Below, piece after piece: positions 1 through 10,815 of a stretch of DNA of 64,000 bases. The translations under genes and the position numbers were made by a program. The DNA is from Paguma larvata. Lineage: Eukaryota; Chordata; Mammalia; Carnivora; Viverridae. How positions within the stretch are numbered: position 1 is the first letter of the stretch; each line of letters begins with the position of its first letter. The stretch is from positions 23,468,247-23,532,246 of the forward strand of contig CM057830.1 of the NCBI GenBank assembly GCA_030068075.1, in the 5' to 3' direction. The notes under the pieces were generated by a model. That model made no database searches and was not told where the DNA came from. It was given only the letters and a program-made list of their open reading frames with translations.

Positions 1-229
1 CTGATAATTCTCTACTGAGGGCTTGAGGACAACCTCTATTTCAATAAATATTATGGCTTGTACTGATTTATGAGTTCTCTGCATTCACTGACAGACAAGA
101 TGGAATATGTTAGCCTTATTAATGCAATTGATGCAATGTATGCAAAGCACTGGGCGTCAATTGGAGAGGTTTAGCTGCTTGGGTGTACTCCCACTATAAC
201 ATGCATGGACCTTGGTGGTGTAAAACTGT
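1..229. other. Unclassified flank
   Basis: AT-rich sequence with no gene, RNA or repeat that I recognise. It leads into the poly-T start of a reverse-oriented SINE. Confidence 0.5.
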
Positions 230-442
230 ATTTCTTTTTCTTAATGTTTATTTCTTTATTTTGAGAGAAGAGCACAAGGAGCAGGGGAGGGGCAGAGAGA
301 GGGAGAGAGAAAGACTCCCAAACAGGTTCCACTCTCTCAGTGCAGAGCCCAACACAGGGCTCGAACTCACGGACTTTGAGATCTTGACCTGAGCCTAAAT
401 CAAGAGTCAGACGCTCAATTGACTGAGCCGCCCAGATGCCCC
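230..442 (-). mobile_element. CAN-SINE (tRNA-Lys-derived), minus strand
   Basis: Read on the plus strand it runs from poly-T and TTTATT motifs, through a GA-rich tract, to the reversed tRNA-like head ending GACTGAGCCGCCCAGATGCC. The B-box complement (GGCTCGAACTCAC) is visible near 358. No clean target-site duplication was found. Scattered changes in the head suggest an older copy. Confidence 0.9.
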
Positions 443-671
443 ATATTTTTTATAAAATATTTTACAGATGATATCTCTGCTTGAGTTTGGAAATATATCA
501 GAAGATATGTACATTTTGTTTACTTCCACTGTATTAATGCCATTAGGACATTATAAGTGAGTTCCAAAACTAAAAAAACAGCACAAAAACAGGATTCTTA
601 TCTTTTTTTTATTATCTTATTCACTGAAGATAAAGTAGGACTCTGAGAAAAAAAAAATGTTACTCCCCTGT
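443..671. other. Unclassified AT-rich spacer
   Basis: No gene or clear repeat is visible. It contains short homopolymer T and A runs near 604 and 650. Confidence 0.4.
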
Positions 672-1230
672 ATTGGTATCTTACTGCTGCTGTAACAAAT
701 TACCAAAAACTTTGTGGCTTAAAGTAAGACAGATATATCATCTTACCCTTATGGAGGTTGAAAGTCAAAAATGAGGTTTACAAATTTAAAATCAAGGTGT
801 GGGCAAGACTGTTTCTTTCTGGAGGCTCTAGGGGAGAATCCATTTCCTTGCCTTTCCAGCTTCTGGAGGTTGCCTGCGTTCCTTGGCTTGTGCTTACTTC
901 CTTCATTCTCAAAGCCTGCGGCAAAGCCCCTTCAAATCTCCTCCTACTCTCTGTCTCTCCCTCTAACCTCCGTGTCCATTGTCACACCTCTTTCTTTGAC
1001 ACTGACCCTCCTGCCTCCCTCTTCTGACTCTGACTGTACTGCCTCCCTCCAAGAAAGATCCTTGTGACCACATTAGGCCCACCTAGATAATCCAAGACTA
1101 TCTCTCCACCTCAGGATCCCTAAATTAATCACATCTGTAGAGTTTCTTCTGCTGTGTAAGGTTATCATAGCCATAGGTTCTAGAGATTAGGATGTGACAT
1201 CTTTGGAGGGCCATTATGCTGTCTACCACA
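672..1230 (-). mobile_element. MaLR/MLT1-type LTR, minus strand
   Basis: The segment shows the antisense pattern of a mammalian MaLR LTR. It has CTGCTGTAACAAATTACCA and GTGGCTTAAA at the start, a pyrimidine-rich centre, then TTAATCACATCTG and a terminal GCTGTCTACCACA. Short open frames of 89 and 98 codons cross it on the plus strand and are antisense noise. The exact subfamily is uncertain. Confidence 0.75.
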
Positions 1231-1312
1231 ACTCCCATGTCTTTGTTTTATATAATTGCAAATACTATAAATAATTCAATACTAATTGATAGCATTTAAC
1301 CAAATTTTGGCC

Positions 1313-1587
1313 ATTTAGTAAATATTTACTGAGTACCTACTATATAGGTTGCAGTGTTCTAGATGCTGAGGAATAGCATTTAACCAAATAAAGTGTTTGC
1401 TGTCATGGAGATTACTTTCTAGAAGGAAGGATGGATAAATTAATATTTGACATGTTCTGAATATTTGGTACTGCAAAGAAAAATAATACAGGATTAGATG
1501 GGAGAGTGTGATAGTGTATGTACTATGATTATTGCTTTTTTATCAGTGATTGTGGTTGTGATGACCTCTCTGAAAATGCAATATAGC
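1313..1587 (-). mobile_element. L2 LINE fragment, minus strand (left part)
   Basis: It begins with the reverse complement of the L2 3' end (AATATTTACTGAGTACCTACT). The following sequence matches the antisense of the L2 3' region (GTCATGGAGATTACTTTCTAG). The L2 pattern resumes after the LTR that starts near 1588, so the LTR inserted into this element. Confidence 0.7.
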
Positions 1588-2030
1588 AGGTTTAATAGTG
1601 GCCCGCCAAAGACATGTCCAAGTCCAAGGTCCTGGTACCTGTGAATGTGACCTCGTATGGAAATAGCTTCTTTGCAGATGTACTTAGGTTAAGGATCTTG
1701 AGACATTTAGACTGGGCCCTAAATCCAATGATGAGTATTCATATAAGTGCAGAACAGGAGAAGATACACTGAGGAGGACCGTATAAAGACCGACAAAGAC
1801 TGCAATGATGCATTTGTAGGCGAAGCTACACCGAGGATTGCCAACAACCACCAGAAGCTAAGAGTGAGGCATTGGAGAGATTCTTCCTCTGAGCGTCCAG
1901 AAGAAGTCACACACGTGTGGATACCTTGATTCTGGATTTCTGGCCTTCAGAATTCTGAGAGAATCCAGTTTGGTTAAGCCACCCAGTTTGTGATGATTGC
2001 TTATAGCAGCCTGAGGAAACTAACACAGGC
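1588..2030 (+). mobile_element. MaLR/MLT1-type LTR, plus strand, inserted in L2
   Basis: Sense-oriented MaLR features are present: TGGCCCGCCAAAGACATGTCC at the left, TTTGCAGATGTA, GGGCCCTAAATCCAATGA, then GTTAAGCCACCCAGTTTGTG and a terminal AGGAAACTAACACA. Internal sequence is diverged. It separates two parts of one minus-strand L2 fragment, so it is younger than that L2. Confidence 0.8.
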
Positions 2031-2285
2031 AGTGTTTGAGCAGAGACCTGTCTGAAATGAGAAAACAAGTCATGCAGACCATGAAGGAAAAGCAATATAG
2101 GGAGAGTGTACAGTAAGTGATGGACACTAGTATCCAAATAACAAAAGGGGGGGACAGTGTGACTGGAACCCAGAAAGCAAGGAAGAAGTGTGTTTGAATA
2201 TGATTTCACAACTACCTTGTGGACCAGATCTGGTAGGGAGTACCTTGTGGGCCATACTAAAGGTCTGAGATTTTATTCTGTCTGT
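2031..2285 (-). mobile_element. L2 LINE fragment, minus strand (right part)
   Basis: The antisense L2 pattern continues with GTGTTTGAGCAGAGACCTG and ends near GAGATTTTATTCTGTCTG, in the expected order after the left part. No coding potential remains. Confidence 0.6.
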
Positions 2286-2345
2286 ACATTAGTATAATTG
2301 TGACCTAAAGAAATATAGAATTCTGTATTAAATACTTTCTCTTTT

Positions 2346-2554
2346 GGGGCACCTGGGTGGCTCAGTCGGTTAAGCATCCGACTTCAGCTCAGGTCATGAT
2401 CTCACAGTTCATGAGTTCGAGCTCCATGTCGGACTCTGTGCTGACAGCTGGAACCTGCTTTGGATTCTGTGTCTCCCTCTCTCTCTCTGCCCCTCCCCTG
2501 CTCATGCTCCGTCTCTCCCTCAAAAATAAATAAACATAAAAAATTTTAATAAAA
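2346..2554 (+). mobile_element. CAN-SINE, plus strand, with target-site duplication
   Basis: Full-length copy: GGGGCACCTGGGTGGCTCAG head, A box TGGCTCAGTCGG, B-box region GAGTTCGAGCTCC, CT-rich tract and AATAAATAAAC tail. A 15 bp target-site duplication (14/15 identical) lies at 2331-2345 and 2555-2569, which fixes both ends. Confidence 0.95.
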
Positions 2555-2569
2555 AATACTTTATCTTTT

Positions 2570-3086
2570 TTCTTGTGCATGAGTTTTTAACTGCCAGAAG
2601 GAAGTAACTGTGACACAACTCACTATAATCACAAAATAGGAAGGTTACATTCTAGTAGGCTCCAGCATATTTCCACATAATGTAATTATCCAATTTATAA
2701 ATAATTTTGGCCTTGGCCTGAACTCAGAAGATATATTGGTCCCTCCTCTCCCACCATATGTACATTTATTTCTTTCTGTATCCATGTATATAAAATCTGT
2801 TGCATTCAGCCTCTCAAGCAGCACTGTTCTGTGTATTAGTAGTATCACCGATATACGCTGATGTTCACACAAGATCATCCTGCCCTGCGCATCAGTGAGA
2901 ACAAAGGCCGCAGACTGCAGAATGGGAATCCTGAACCAAATCTAAAAGCCAAGTAAGTTCACCAAAGGTGTGAACTAGTAGTAACATGACTGAATTTCAG
3001 TTTCACCTCCCCTGCTGGTCCCTGCAATCTCTGAGCCTAGATATCCATAAAATTTCATCAAGGAGTGGCAGAAGAAATAGACTTAA
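2570..3086. other. Unclassified single-copy-looking sequence
   Basis: About 500 bases with no recognised repeat or exon. A 77-codon frame on the minus strand (2645-2878) has no familiar motif and is not called as a gene. Confidence 0.4.
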
Positions 3087-3284
3087 GGGCTCCTGGGTGG
3101 CTCAGTCGTTAAGCATCTGACTTTGGCTCAGGTCATGATCTGTTTGTGAGTTCGTGTCCCACATCAAGTGAGTTTGAGGCCTGCTTCGGATGAGCCCCGC
3201 TTCTCTCTCCCTACCATCTCTCCCTCTGCCCCTCCTTGGATTCTCTCTCTGCCCCTCACTCACTTGAGCCCTCTATCTCTGAAA
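3087..3284 (+). mobile_element. CAN-SINE, plus strand
   Basis: Head GGGCTCCTGGGTGGCTCAG, then a degenerate B-box region (GTGAGTTCGTGTCCCAC) and a CT-rich tract. The normal A-rich tail has been replaced or expanded into the purine microsatellite that follows. A possible 7 bp target duplication (GACTTAA / GACTCAA) flanks the SINE plus microsatellite. Confidence 0.9.
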
Positions 3285-3297
3285 GAAAGAGAGAAAG

Positions 3298-3383
<86 letters not shown>

Positions 3384-3386
3384 GGA
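3281..3386 (+). repeat. 106-nt uninterrupted polypurine tract (GAAA)n/(GA)n
   Basis: Every base from 3281 to 3386 is A or G: GAAA-type repeats, then a (GA)n block, then GAAA repeats again. It sits exactly where the SINE tail belongs, so it most likely arose by expansion of that tail. Confidence 0.97.
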
Positions 3387-4259
3387 CTCAAAAAATTATG
3401 AATGGCTTATTAAAACTTACAGTATATGTGCTAATAGTTGCTAGAACTGTGCTAGGAACGAGAAAATCATAATGGGGTAGGAAGGTATAATTCCAGGCAG
3501 ATATCTCTGTGTTAAGAAATAAAGGAAAGAAATATGAAAATGAAAGATGAAAGAAAATATTGTCATGGCTTTGAAACTATGTTAAGTGGTAGGATCCTCT
3601 CAAAAGAAATGAGTAATGCACAGAAACAATCAATGTGAGTTTATCAGGACATGCTTTGTTTCTTTAATATTTGTCTCTCCCTCTGCTATGTACAATTTAA
3701 ATATTTACACCGTATACCCATCAATGAAAGTAAAAGTAACCATCATCTGCATATGTGTGTATATACTTTTTATAATTATATATAATAGTGAATCTTAGCT
3801 TACATCCCTGTGGGCAAGAAGAAGAACAAAAGATGCATGTAGATTTCATCTCTGCTCCTTTTCCCATGCTCCATCATTTTGTTTTTCATCTCACATGCAA
3901 ATTAAAATGTTCTAAATGACAAAAGAAAATTTCATTTGTGGAAAATTAAACATCAAATGTGAACTGAATCTTGATTTTGGAATCTCAGCTCTTAACTTAA
4001 AACAGAACATTTCACGCCCCTTTCAAGGAACCACCTAAGTTCATTTGATTCAAATGTAGAAATCTCTGTTAATACTTTGAGTAGATCATGACAATCTAGA
4101 AATATGAACATGAGAAGGGAATGATCTAAGTTCCTTGAAATCAGTAAGTTTGAAATCTGCTTACAGAAAACATTGCTTTAATAAAGGCTGTTATAATCCA
4201 GAATGAATATATCCACAGCCCACTAAATTATACTCAAAGGAGTGGTCACCAGAGAGTTG
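3387..4259. other. Unclassified AT-rich sequence
   Basis: No gene or confident repeat is seen. A 60-codon frame at 3616-3798 is hydrophobic and low-complexity near its end, and shows no family resemblance. Confidence 0.4.
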
Positions 4260-4405
4260 CAAAGAATGCCAGTGTTAGCATAAGAATGCCAGGATTCTAG
4301 TTCTGCCTTTATTATTGGTGAGATGACCGATTTCATACAAGTCACTTAACCTCACTGTAATTCAAGGTCCTTAAATTTAAATGGAGCTGGTGTTAACACA
4401 GGCAA
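4260..4405 (+). mobile_element. MIR SINE fragment, plus strand
   Basis: The MIR core order is visible: a GATTCTAGTTCTGCC segment, GAGATGACC, then the diagnostic CAAGTCACTTAACCTC followed by a degraded CTCAGTTT-type stretch. Strong divergence fits an ancient mammalian insertion. Confidence 0.75.
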
Positions 4406-5624
4406 TAGCCACTTTGACATTTTAGACTGTATAAAATATGGAAAATGTTTCATTTTAAAATATCATCAGTGTTATCAAAACCATATATTTAGGTATCTCC
4501 AAGGGCTCTAAGCACAACTTATTCGTATAGGAGGCATACACGGACTGCATATACTACCGACGTTCTTTATTTTGAACGTGAATTAGTCATAGTTGTAAAT
4601 TCTGTCACTGAAAATAGTTAAATACCTTGAAAGAAAATATAAATCAGCCTTTCCACATATGATTTTATATCTAAGCCTCTTTATCTTGGTTTGACATAGT
4701 TAAGAGTTTTATCCTATGCACAGAAATAAAAACCTTATGGATCTAAAGACATTTTTTGGTTTCTCCTCCCATGCTTTTTCGTTTGGTTTATGGTTTACTA
4801 TACAAATAAAATGTTTTAGAAAAATGATTGACAAATTCATATATTTTGAAGTTTTATTCTGCAAACATGATATATTCTGCTCATCCTGTTCAAGTACTAC
4901 ATATTTTTATTTAAAGTAACCTAATATAATGGAAAAGGGGAGCAGAGACGTGGTCTGGTCCAGTAGACACACTGCTCCAACGGAAGAGTTCAACACCTCA
5001 TAGATGATCACAAGTGTATTTCACTGAAAAACAATGTGACACAAAGTCACAGATGATGTGACAGATGATGACAACTAACAGCAACAGAGACTAGGAGAAC
5101 ATACACCTCTACGAGGCAGGTTGTGGGAGGATGGGCACCTATTAGCACAGTCGTAAATGAAAATGGTTGAGTCAGCCTAGTAATTTATACGACCCATGTA
5201 GGCTATTTTCTTCTCCCCTTGGGTCATTTCCAGTTTAATTCTTTTCTGTCATAAATTTTCACTGGGACTAATATATGCTACCGATCCCTTCCTCCTCTTC
5301 TGTGGCCAAACTTGCTAAGTGCCGTGTGGAAAAATAAATCAAGTCACCACATATGTGAGTTCAATATTTTTTCCTCTGTTTCCAAAGCGAAACAAGAATG
5401 TAGTTTCTTATATCACTCCCAAAGGAATAACCCTTTGAGACATGTATGGACCTGCTTATCTCAGGGATTTTAAATAGTGGCACATAGGATGTAGGCGATA
5501 CAGACCGTACATAAAGGGCCAAAGCAACTAGGTCGTTGTTTTTGTGTTTAATATTATTTTGTTTTTGAGGCTTTAGCCATATTTTTTTCAAAAGGAAGCA
5601 ATAAAGTTTCATAGAAGTTTGGAT
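4406..5624. other. Unclassified sequence
   Basis: About 1.2 kb with no gene or repeat that I can name. Short frames here (67 and 83 codons) lack recognisable motifs. Confidence 0.4.
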
Positions 5625-5775
5625 GGAATGTAGACTGGGCCAATGTCAAGAGAGCTGTGCTCTGGTCTGTACTACACTACTGACTTACCATGTACCTTTA
5701 GTTTCCCTGTCTTAAAAATAAGAAACAGTAAAACTTGCTTTTTGTCAACCTCATGGGGATAAATGCAAGAAAAAA
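5625..5775 (+). mobile_element. MIR SINE fragment, plus strand
   Basis: A degraded MIR with TACTGACTTACCATGTACC, TTTCCCTGTCTTAAAAATA and CAACCTCATGGGGAT in the canonical MIR order. Confidence 0.55.
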
Positions 5776-6074
5776 ATGAGGTAAGTTGCCGGAAAAGCTT
5801 TTATTTTGGGGAAGAAATGCAATTTGCTCTTTGTTGCAGTGTTATGAAATTCTTCCTCATGTGTTGACTTAAATTAAACCTTAAAAATGTAAAAGAATAT
5901 TGCTAGTAAGCCTTGAGGCCTGTCTCTGACCCCAGAAACTTGAAAGATTGTCCCAATTATACAGTCCATATCTTCTGAGATGTTGTATGAGGCACAAAGT
6001 CTCTTAGATGCTGGGATACCTGGTGACCGTGACAAACCCTTGAAGTTCGTGTTCCATGGAGTAGACACACCCTA

Positions 6075-6480
6075 TACAGTTAAACAAATATTTTCTCAGG
6101 TCTTGATAAATTCTGTGAGATAAAGAAAGCTAGATACTGAATAGACAGTGTTAGGTGAAGGGGATACTTCCATATAGAGTGGTCAGAGAAGACCTTGCTA
6201 AAGTGGTGATATATGAGTTGAGGACAACTGAGTCATCCAAAGATCTAACGGACAATCATTCCAGGCAGAGAGAACAAAAGGGTATAGGACTCCTGAGGCC
6301 TGAAGGAGCTTGGCAAGATGGAGGAAGTTGAGGGTTACTGGACTGGACAGAAGCGAAGTAGGGAGAGAGCAGGGGATCCGGTTGAAGAAGCAGCCAGGGG
6401 CCAGAACAGACAAGCCTTGCAAGCCAGGACAAAGACCTAGAATTTTCTTCTCAATACAAAGGGAAGCCTTTGGGAAAATA
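6075..6480 (-). mobile_element. L2 LINE fragment, minus strand
   Basis: Antisense L2 order is recognisable: GGTCAGAGAAGACCTTGCTAA, CATTCCAGGCAGAGAGAACA, CTGAGGCCTGAAGGAGC and CAAGCCTTGCAAGCCA. The 123-codon minus-strand frame over it (6198-6569) runs in the L2 sense direction but has no recognisable domain, so it is treated as chance reading through a decayed element. Confidence 0.7.
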
Positions 6481-6630
6481 CACAGATTGTTAAAACACAT
6501 TTCCTCAACATGACAGAATTGGGGCGGGGAGTATTTACTCAGTATATTACCCAGAACACTTTGCCCCAATTCCTCTATAGATTTCTCTTCCTCTTCCCAA
6601 AGTTTTCCACTCTTGAGTGGCTAAAATCTT

Positions 6631-6823
6631 TTTTTTTTAATGTTTACTTATTTTTGAGGAAGAGAGAGACAGAGTGCGAGCTGGAAAGGGGTAGAGAGAG
6701 AAGGAGACACTGAATCTGAAGCTGTCAGCACAGAGCCCAATGTGGGGCTCGAACTCACGAACCGTGAGATCATGACCTGAGCTGAAGTTGGATGCTTAAC
6801 CGACTGAGCCACCCAGTTTCCCC
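6631..6823 (-). mobile_element. CAN-SINE, minus strand, with 19-bp target-site duplication
   Basis: Reverse-oriented copy from poly-T through GA-rich tract and GGGGCTCGAACTCACGAACC to GACTGAGCCACCCAG. A 19 bp flanking duplication (17/19 identical) at 6612-6630 and 6824-6842 defines the insertion. Confidence 0.95.
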
Positions 6824-6842
6824 CTTGACTGGCCAAAATCTT

Positions 6843-8276
6843 AATCTCTCTCTGTCTCCCTCCCAACAAGAGTAAAATCTCTTCCCTTTTAACACCTTCC
6901 GCTTTGGTATTTGGGGCACCTGCCCTCAGCCCCCCTTGCTGCATTATACTCCCTTGGGAATATATGTTCTCTTCTCTACTCCTCCTCCTCCTCTAATGAG
7001 AATCCTCACACTCTTTAAAGAAATAAAAATTCTGGTGAGTAAAATTCTTCTATTCTGCTCTCTCTGCCTACTTGAACTTTTACAGTCATCTGCCAAGGAG
7101 GGCACAATATTTGTTTGTACATCTAGGAGTACTTCCTTGTGCCTTGTGGCCCTCCTCCTTTGAATTATTTCAAGGGCTTCTAGAAATGCTTCTAGGTTAG
7201 GCATGGCCATGTACTTCGAAATTCAATCCATCAGTTATAGGACCTAGCACATAAGGAACTGCCTGTGCCAAATCTCATTTAGGTTTAGTCAGAACCCCTC
7301 TGAGGACTTTCCAAGGAGCAAGAAAATGTGATTAATGGATGAAAGGACTCATGGTATAAAAGTTCCAAAAATAAGGTGAGGTGAACCAACCACTCCTCTA
7401 CTAGAGCCTCTATGGCGGCCCAGGGTGGGTCACACTTACCTTCCAGAGAGAATGCACATTATCCCCATTCATAGGTGCCATGCTGGTTTGGGGTCCTCCA
7501 ACTGTGAGCCGCTGAAGCCCAGCTACATCTCCTACAGAGTCTGCAGTCAGATCCGCAACCTCTTTCTCTTTTTCAGTCTTCTCAGGTGATGAGAAAGCAG
7601 CCCCTGTTCTTCTTTTCAATATGAAGTCTAAGATTGTTTGATAATACTTAAGTATTCATCACTCCCATAATACCTTAATCTGGAACTTTTGGCCTTTCAA
7701 ATTATACCCCTTCATGACCATTTTCCAATTATTTACAAGTAGAGCACAACTTTCCTCTAATTTTCCTTCTGTCTGAGGTGAGGTTAGGAATCATATAACT
7801 GAGTCCAAATATCTGTCCACATCGCTATGCTCTCCTGCTTTCAGTTGGTAAGAAAATATGCCACCAAATCTGTATTTTTATTTTTTTTTGTGGGAAACGT
7901 GGGGAGGTTGCCTAAAGGAAAATCCTGAACACACTCACATAGTCATTTCTCAGTAATTCTACCTTTAAAATCATCTTGAACCATATTTCTGTATCTCTCT
8001 GGTTGTGTTTTCAAAACCATCAGGATACCTGTTTGACTTACTATGCCCCTTTATATCTTAAGTCCATGAATTAAGTCAGCCTTGATGAAAATACACAAGT
8101 AGTTCAGTTTGTTAGCCAAGTTGTGGCTGGGTCCCTTTGGTACACCATCCTGAACAAGGAGTCCTAAATATCGCCTGTTTACATAGCACCACCCCTAAAA
8201 AGCCTGTCCATCCACCCATAAAACCAAAAAGCCATAAGTCCACTTCCAGAAAGCTGATGGCATATTGTAGATTCGT
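6843..8276. other. Unclassified sequence with splice-donor-like site on minus strand
   Basis: No repeat was recognised with confidence. Two minus-strand frames (6944-7210, 88 codons; 7410-7619, 69 codons) show no familiar domain. The second reads into GAAG|GTAAGTGTGACC at 7431-7446, a consensus-like donor, but no good acceptor with a pyrimidine tract was seen upstream. No exon is called. Confidence 0.3.
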
Positions 8277-8288
8277 AAAACGAGATTT

Positions 8289-8477
8289 TTTTTAAGTTTA
8301 CTTGTTTATTTTGAAAGAGAGAGAGAGAGTGCATAGAGAGAGCGAGAGAGAGGGAGAAAGAGAATCCCAAGCACGCTTCACACCGTCAGCATGTAACCCA
8401 AGAGGGGGTTCGAATCCATGAACTGTGAGATCATGACCTGTGGCAAAATCAAGAGTCAGAGCCACCCAGGCTTCCCC
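8289..8477 (-). mobile_element. CAN-SINE, minus strand
   Basis: Poly-T, GA-rich tract, GGGTTCGAATCCATGAAC (B-box complement) and a shortened head (GAGCCACCCAGGCTTCCCC). The usual bases just before GAGCCACC (TTAACTGACT-like) are missing, so it has a small internal deletion. Likely target duplication: TAAAACGAGA / TAAAAAGAGA. Confidence 0.9.
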
Positions 8478-8493
8478 TAAAAAGAGACTTTAT

Positions 8494-9435
8494 GAAGGGT
8501 TTTAATTGGCGTGTCATACCAAAATTATCAGAAGAATCCTTCTTTGGATAATTTATTACTCTCCACATAATTTTCTGTTTAAGGAAGTCGCACGGTCATC
8601 CCTTGCCTTCTCTGTCATCCCTGCCCCTCCATGTTTCCCCCACTTTGTTTCCACACAGTCAAGCTCAGTTGTGCCTTGATCTGCACATAGGTTGCCCTCT
8701 GACATGCGTCTACCCCTGGGAGGTGCAAGTCCTTTTCCCTTCTCATTGCTTTTATTGTGAACTCTGTCTCCTTTTCCCTGGCCCTACCCCACAATTATGG
8801 TAAAGAAAAATTAAAATAATAATAATAATAATAATAACAATAACAATAATAATAATATGAAGCCATTGTTGGCTGCAGCTTGCTGTTAGCAAGATTCAGT
8901 TTAATTCCACAGACATGTATAGACTGGCTACCGGGTATTTTAGACTGCAATAATCAGAATTACAAGTTATTCCTAAAACATTGTTAAGCTCTTGAAATAT
9001 TTTAGCATGAGCTGTCTGCCTCCATTCAGACACACACAGGGGCGGCTTTTGAAATGTTTCTCACAGGTTCAGGGCCTGCTCCTCAGATTTACCGCAAGGA
9101 AAACGTAAATGAATCTGCTCACTTAGGGGTGACCACACTGTGGAGAAGTGATGGCTGCCACGCGAACTTGCCAGAAACTGTTTTATAAAGCAGAATGCTG
9201 ACTCATTCAATGCAATGAGGGATGAATCTGGTAAGATAACTGACATCAATCATTTGAACAGAGCACTCCCTCTTAATGAGTAAGTTCATTGAGGAGGACA
9301 AAACTGCAGAGCAGGATTCTTGCTATAAGGAATTAGAGAGGAAAAGAAAGAATGTTAAAGGGCATTCCCTCAAACTGAGGTTGCTCTGACAATTTGTTCC
9401 TCCCCACTATGGGGGGAGTCCAGCAGCTGACATGG
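8494..9435. other. Unclassified sequence with (AAT)n
   Basis: No gene recognised. It includes the short AAT/AAC microsatellite listed separately. Frames of 60-66 codons here show no motif. Confidence 0.4.
8815..8857 (+). repeat. (AAT)n / (AAC) microsatellite
   Basis: AAT triplets interrupted by two AAC-type units, about 43 bases. Confidence 0.95.
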
Positions 9436-9611
9436 CCAGTTCTTACCCTTCAGCTGGCTTTTCTCTCTTCTCCATTCATACCAACACCGGTGTGTTTGGG
9501 ACAGCAAAGCCCCAGCATTGTGAAAAAGTTTTAGGTCAGAGTTCGTTTGCATTCACGGCATTTAGTCTCCTGTGGTTTTAGGAGATAAACTAGAGAATTC
9601 AGTAAAGAAAT
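9436..9611 (+). repeat. Direct duplication, copy 1 (~175 bp)
   Basis: Begins CCAGTTCTTACCCTTCAGCT and ends near AGAGAATTCAGTAAAG. Nearly the same sequence recurs 1380 bases downstream at 10816-10991 at roughly 88-90% identity, with the differences clustered in two short patches. Flanks on both sides are unrelated. No known family was recognised. Confidence 0.9.
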
Positions 9612-10470
9612 TTGGGAAGCACCTTAAACTCATCAGCCACCTTCTATATAAGTCATTTTTTATAATGAGTTATTTCAACAGATGAATAACCATGTCTGTT
9701 TCAGCTTAATGCTTATTAGCTGTAATTTTCAAGAGGTGACAGTTTTTCCCATTCAATTTAGTAACTACTTACTAAATTCTTCAAGAGCAAGAAAACTCTC
9801 CAGAGGAAATATAAATGAGCAAGACAGCCCTCTACAGAAGCTTATAGAAACGTTCAAGCAACAACAACAAATAGTACAAATAATTATGGTAGGGAATTAG
9901 GAAAGCATATGAGAGTCTGTTCCAGAAAATGAGGCAATCACAGGCCTGAGTGTAAATGTTGAATGGTTTTTGAGCTTGACCTTGAACCTTGTAGGGCACA
10001 TGGGGTTTTGCCAAGGGAGGTGGGAAAGGGGTTACTCTGCACAGTTGAAGAGATCTCGGTAAGCTTTAGAGAGAACAGCCCCAGGCACATTCTGGGAAAA
10101 AATGATGGCACAGCCCCTATTCGAAGACAGCAAGCAGTACATATAAAAGACCAGTACTTCCAGCTCTCTTTTGACTTTCAAAGATCTAATAAACAAGTAA
10201 ACAAATGAAAAACACACACAAAAAACCCTATCCCTAATTCTAACCCCAACTGATTAAGTCAGCTGCTGTATTTTGCTTGATTTTTCTGGTTAGCACTGGA
10301 ATTTGAAAAGCCAGGACAATTAAAAGGCAGTAAGCATAACATTTAATGATTAAGTATGTTTGGAGCAACTAGATCATAATCAGTCATCAATTGCTGGTCC
10401 GCATTTAACCATTTGTTCCTGATTGTGTGTTCTTAGGAAAAGGAAACATGCGAGATTAATATACACCCTT
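9612..10470. other. Unclassified sequence between the two duplication copies
   Basis: No gene called. A short degenerate CCCTAA-like stretch (10226-10249) is the only structure noted. Confidence 0.4.
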
Positions 10471-10486
10471 TAATTTCTGAGCTTTT

Positions 10487-10688
10487 GGGTCACCTGGGTG
10501 GCTCAGTCGGTTAAGCGGCCGACTTTGGCTCAGGTCATGATCTCACAGTCTGTGAGTTCGAGCCCGTCGGGCTCTGTGCTGATGGCTCAGAGCCTGGAGC
10601 CTGCTTGAGATTCTGTGTCTCCCTCTCTCTCTGTCCTTCCCTTGTCCACGCTCTGTCTCTATGTCTCTCAAAAATAAAATAAAAACGC
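10487..10688 (+). mobile_element. CAN-SINE, plus strand, with target-site duplication
   Basis: Head GGGTCACCTGGGTGGCTCAG, A box, B box GAGTTCGAGCCC, CT tract and AAAATAAAA tail. A 16 bp duplication (15/16) lies at 10471-10486 and 10689-10704. It lies between the two copies of the direct duplication. Confidence 0.96.
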
Positions 10689-10815
10689 TAATTTCTGTGC
10701 TTTTGCCAGAAAGCAAAAGCTTTCTCTCTTTGTCGCTCTGGAGTCTGGCTGTATGTCATTTTCCATTATCTGATTCCACTCAGAAGTGTTCTCATTTTGG
10801 GTATTTTAATTACTT

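Noticed and set aside
3281..3386. Coding-like frames rich in K, E and R
   Set aside because: They are translations of the GAAA/GA microsatellite.
3840..4850. Possible duplicate of 3840-3920 at 4760-4850 (shared TCCCATGCT and AAAATGTT)
   Set aside because: Matches are short and scattered, with no continuous alignment. AT-rich coincidence is more likely.
6198..6569. 123-codon open frame, minus strand
   Set aside because: It reads through a decayed L2 fragment and shows no domain.
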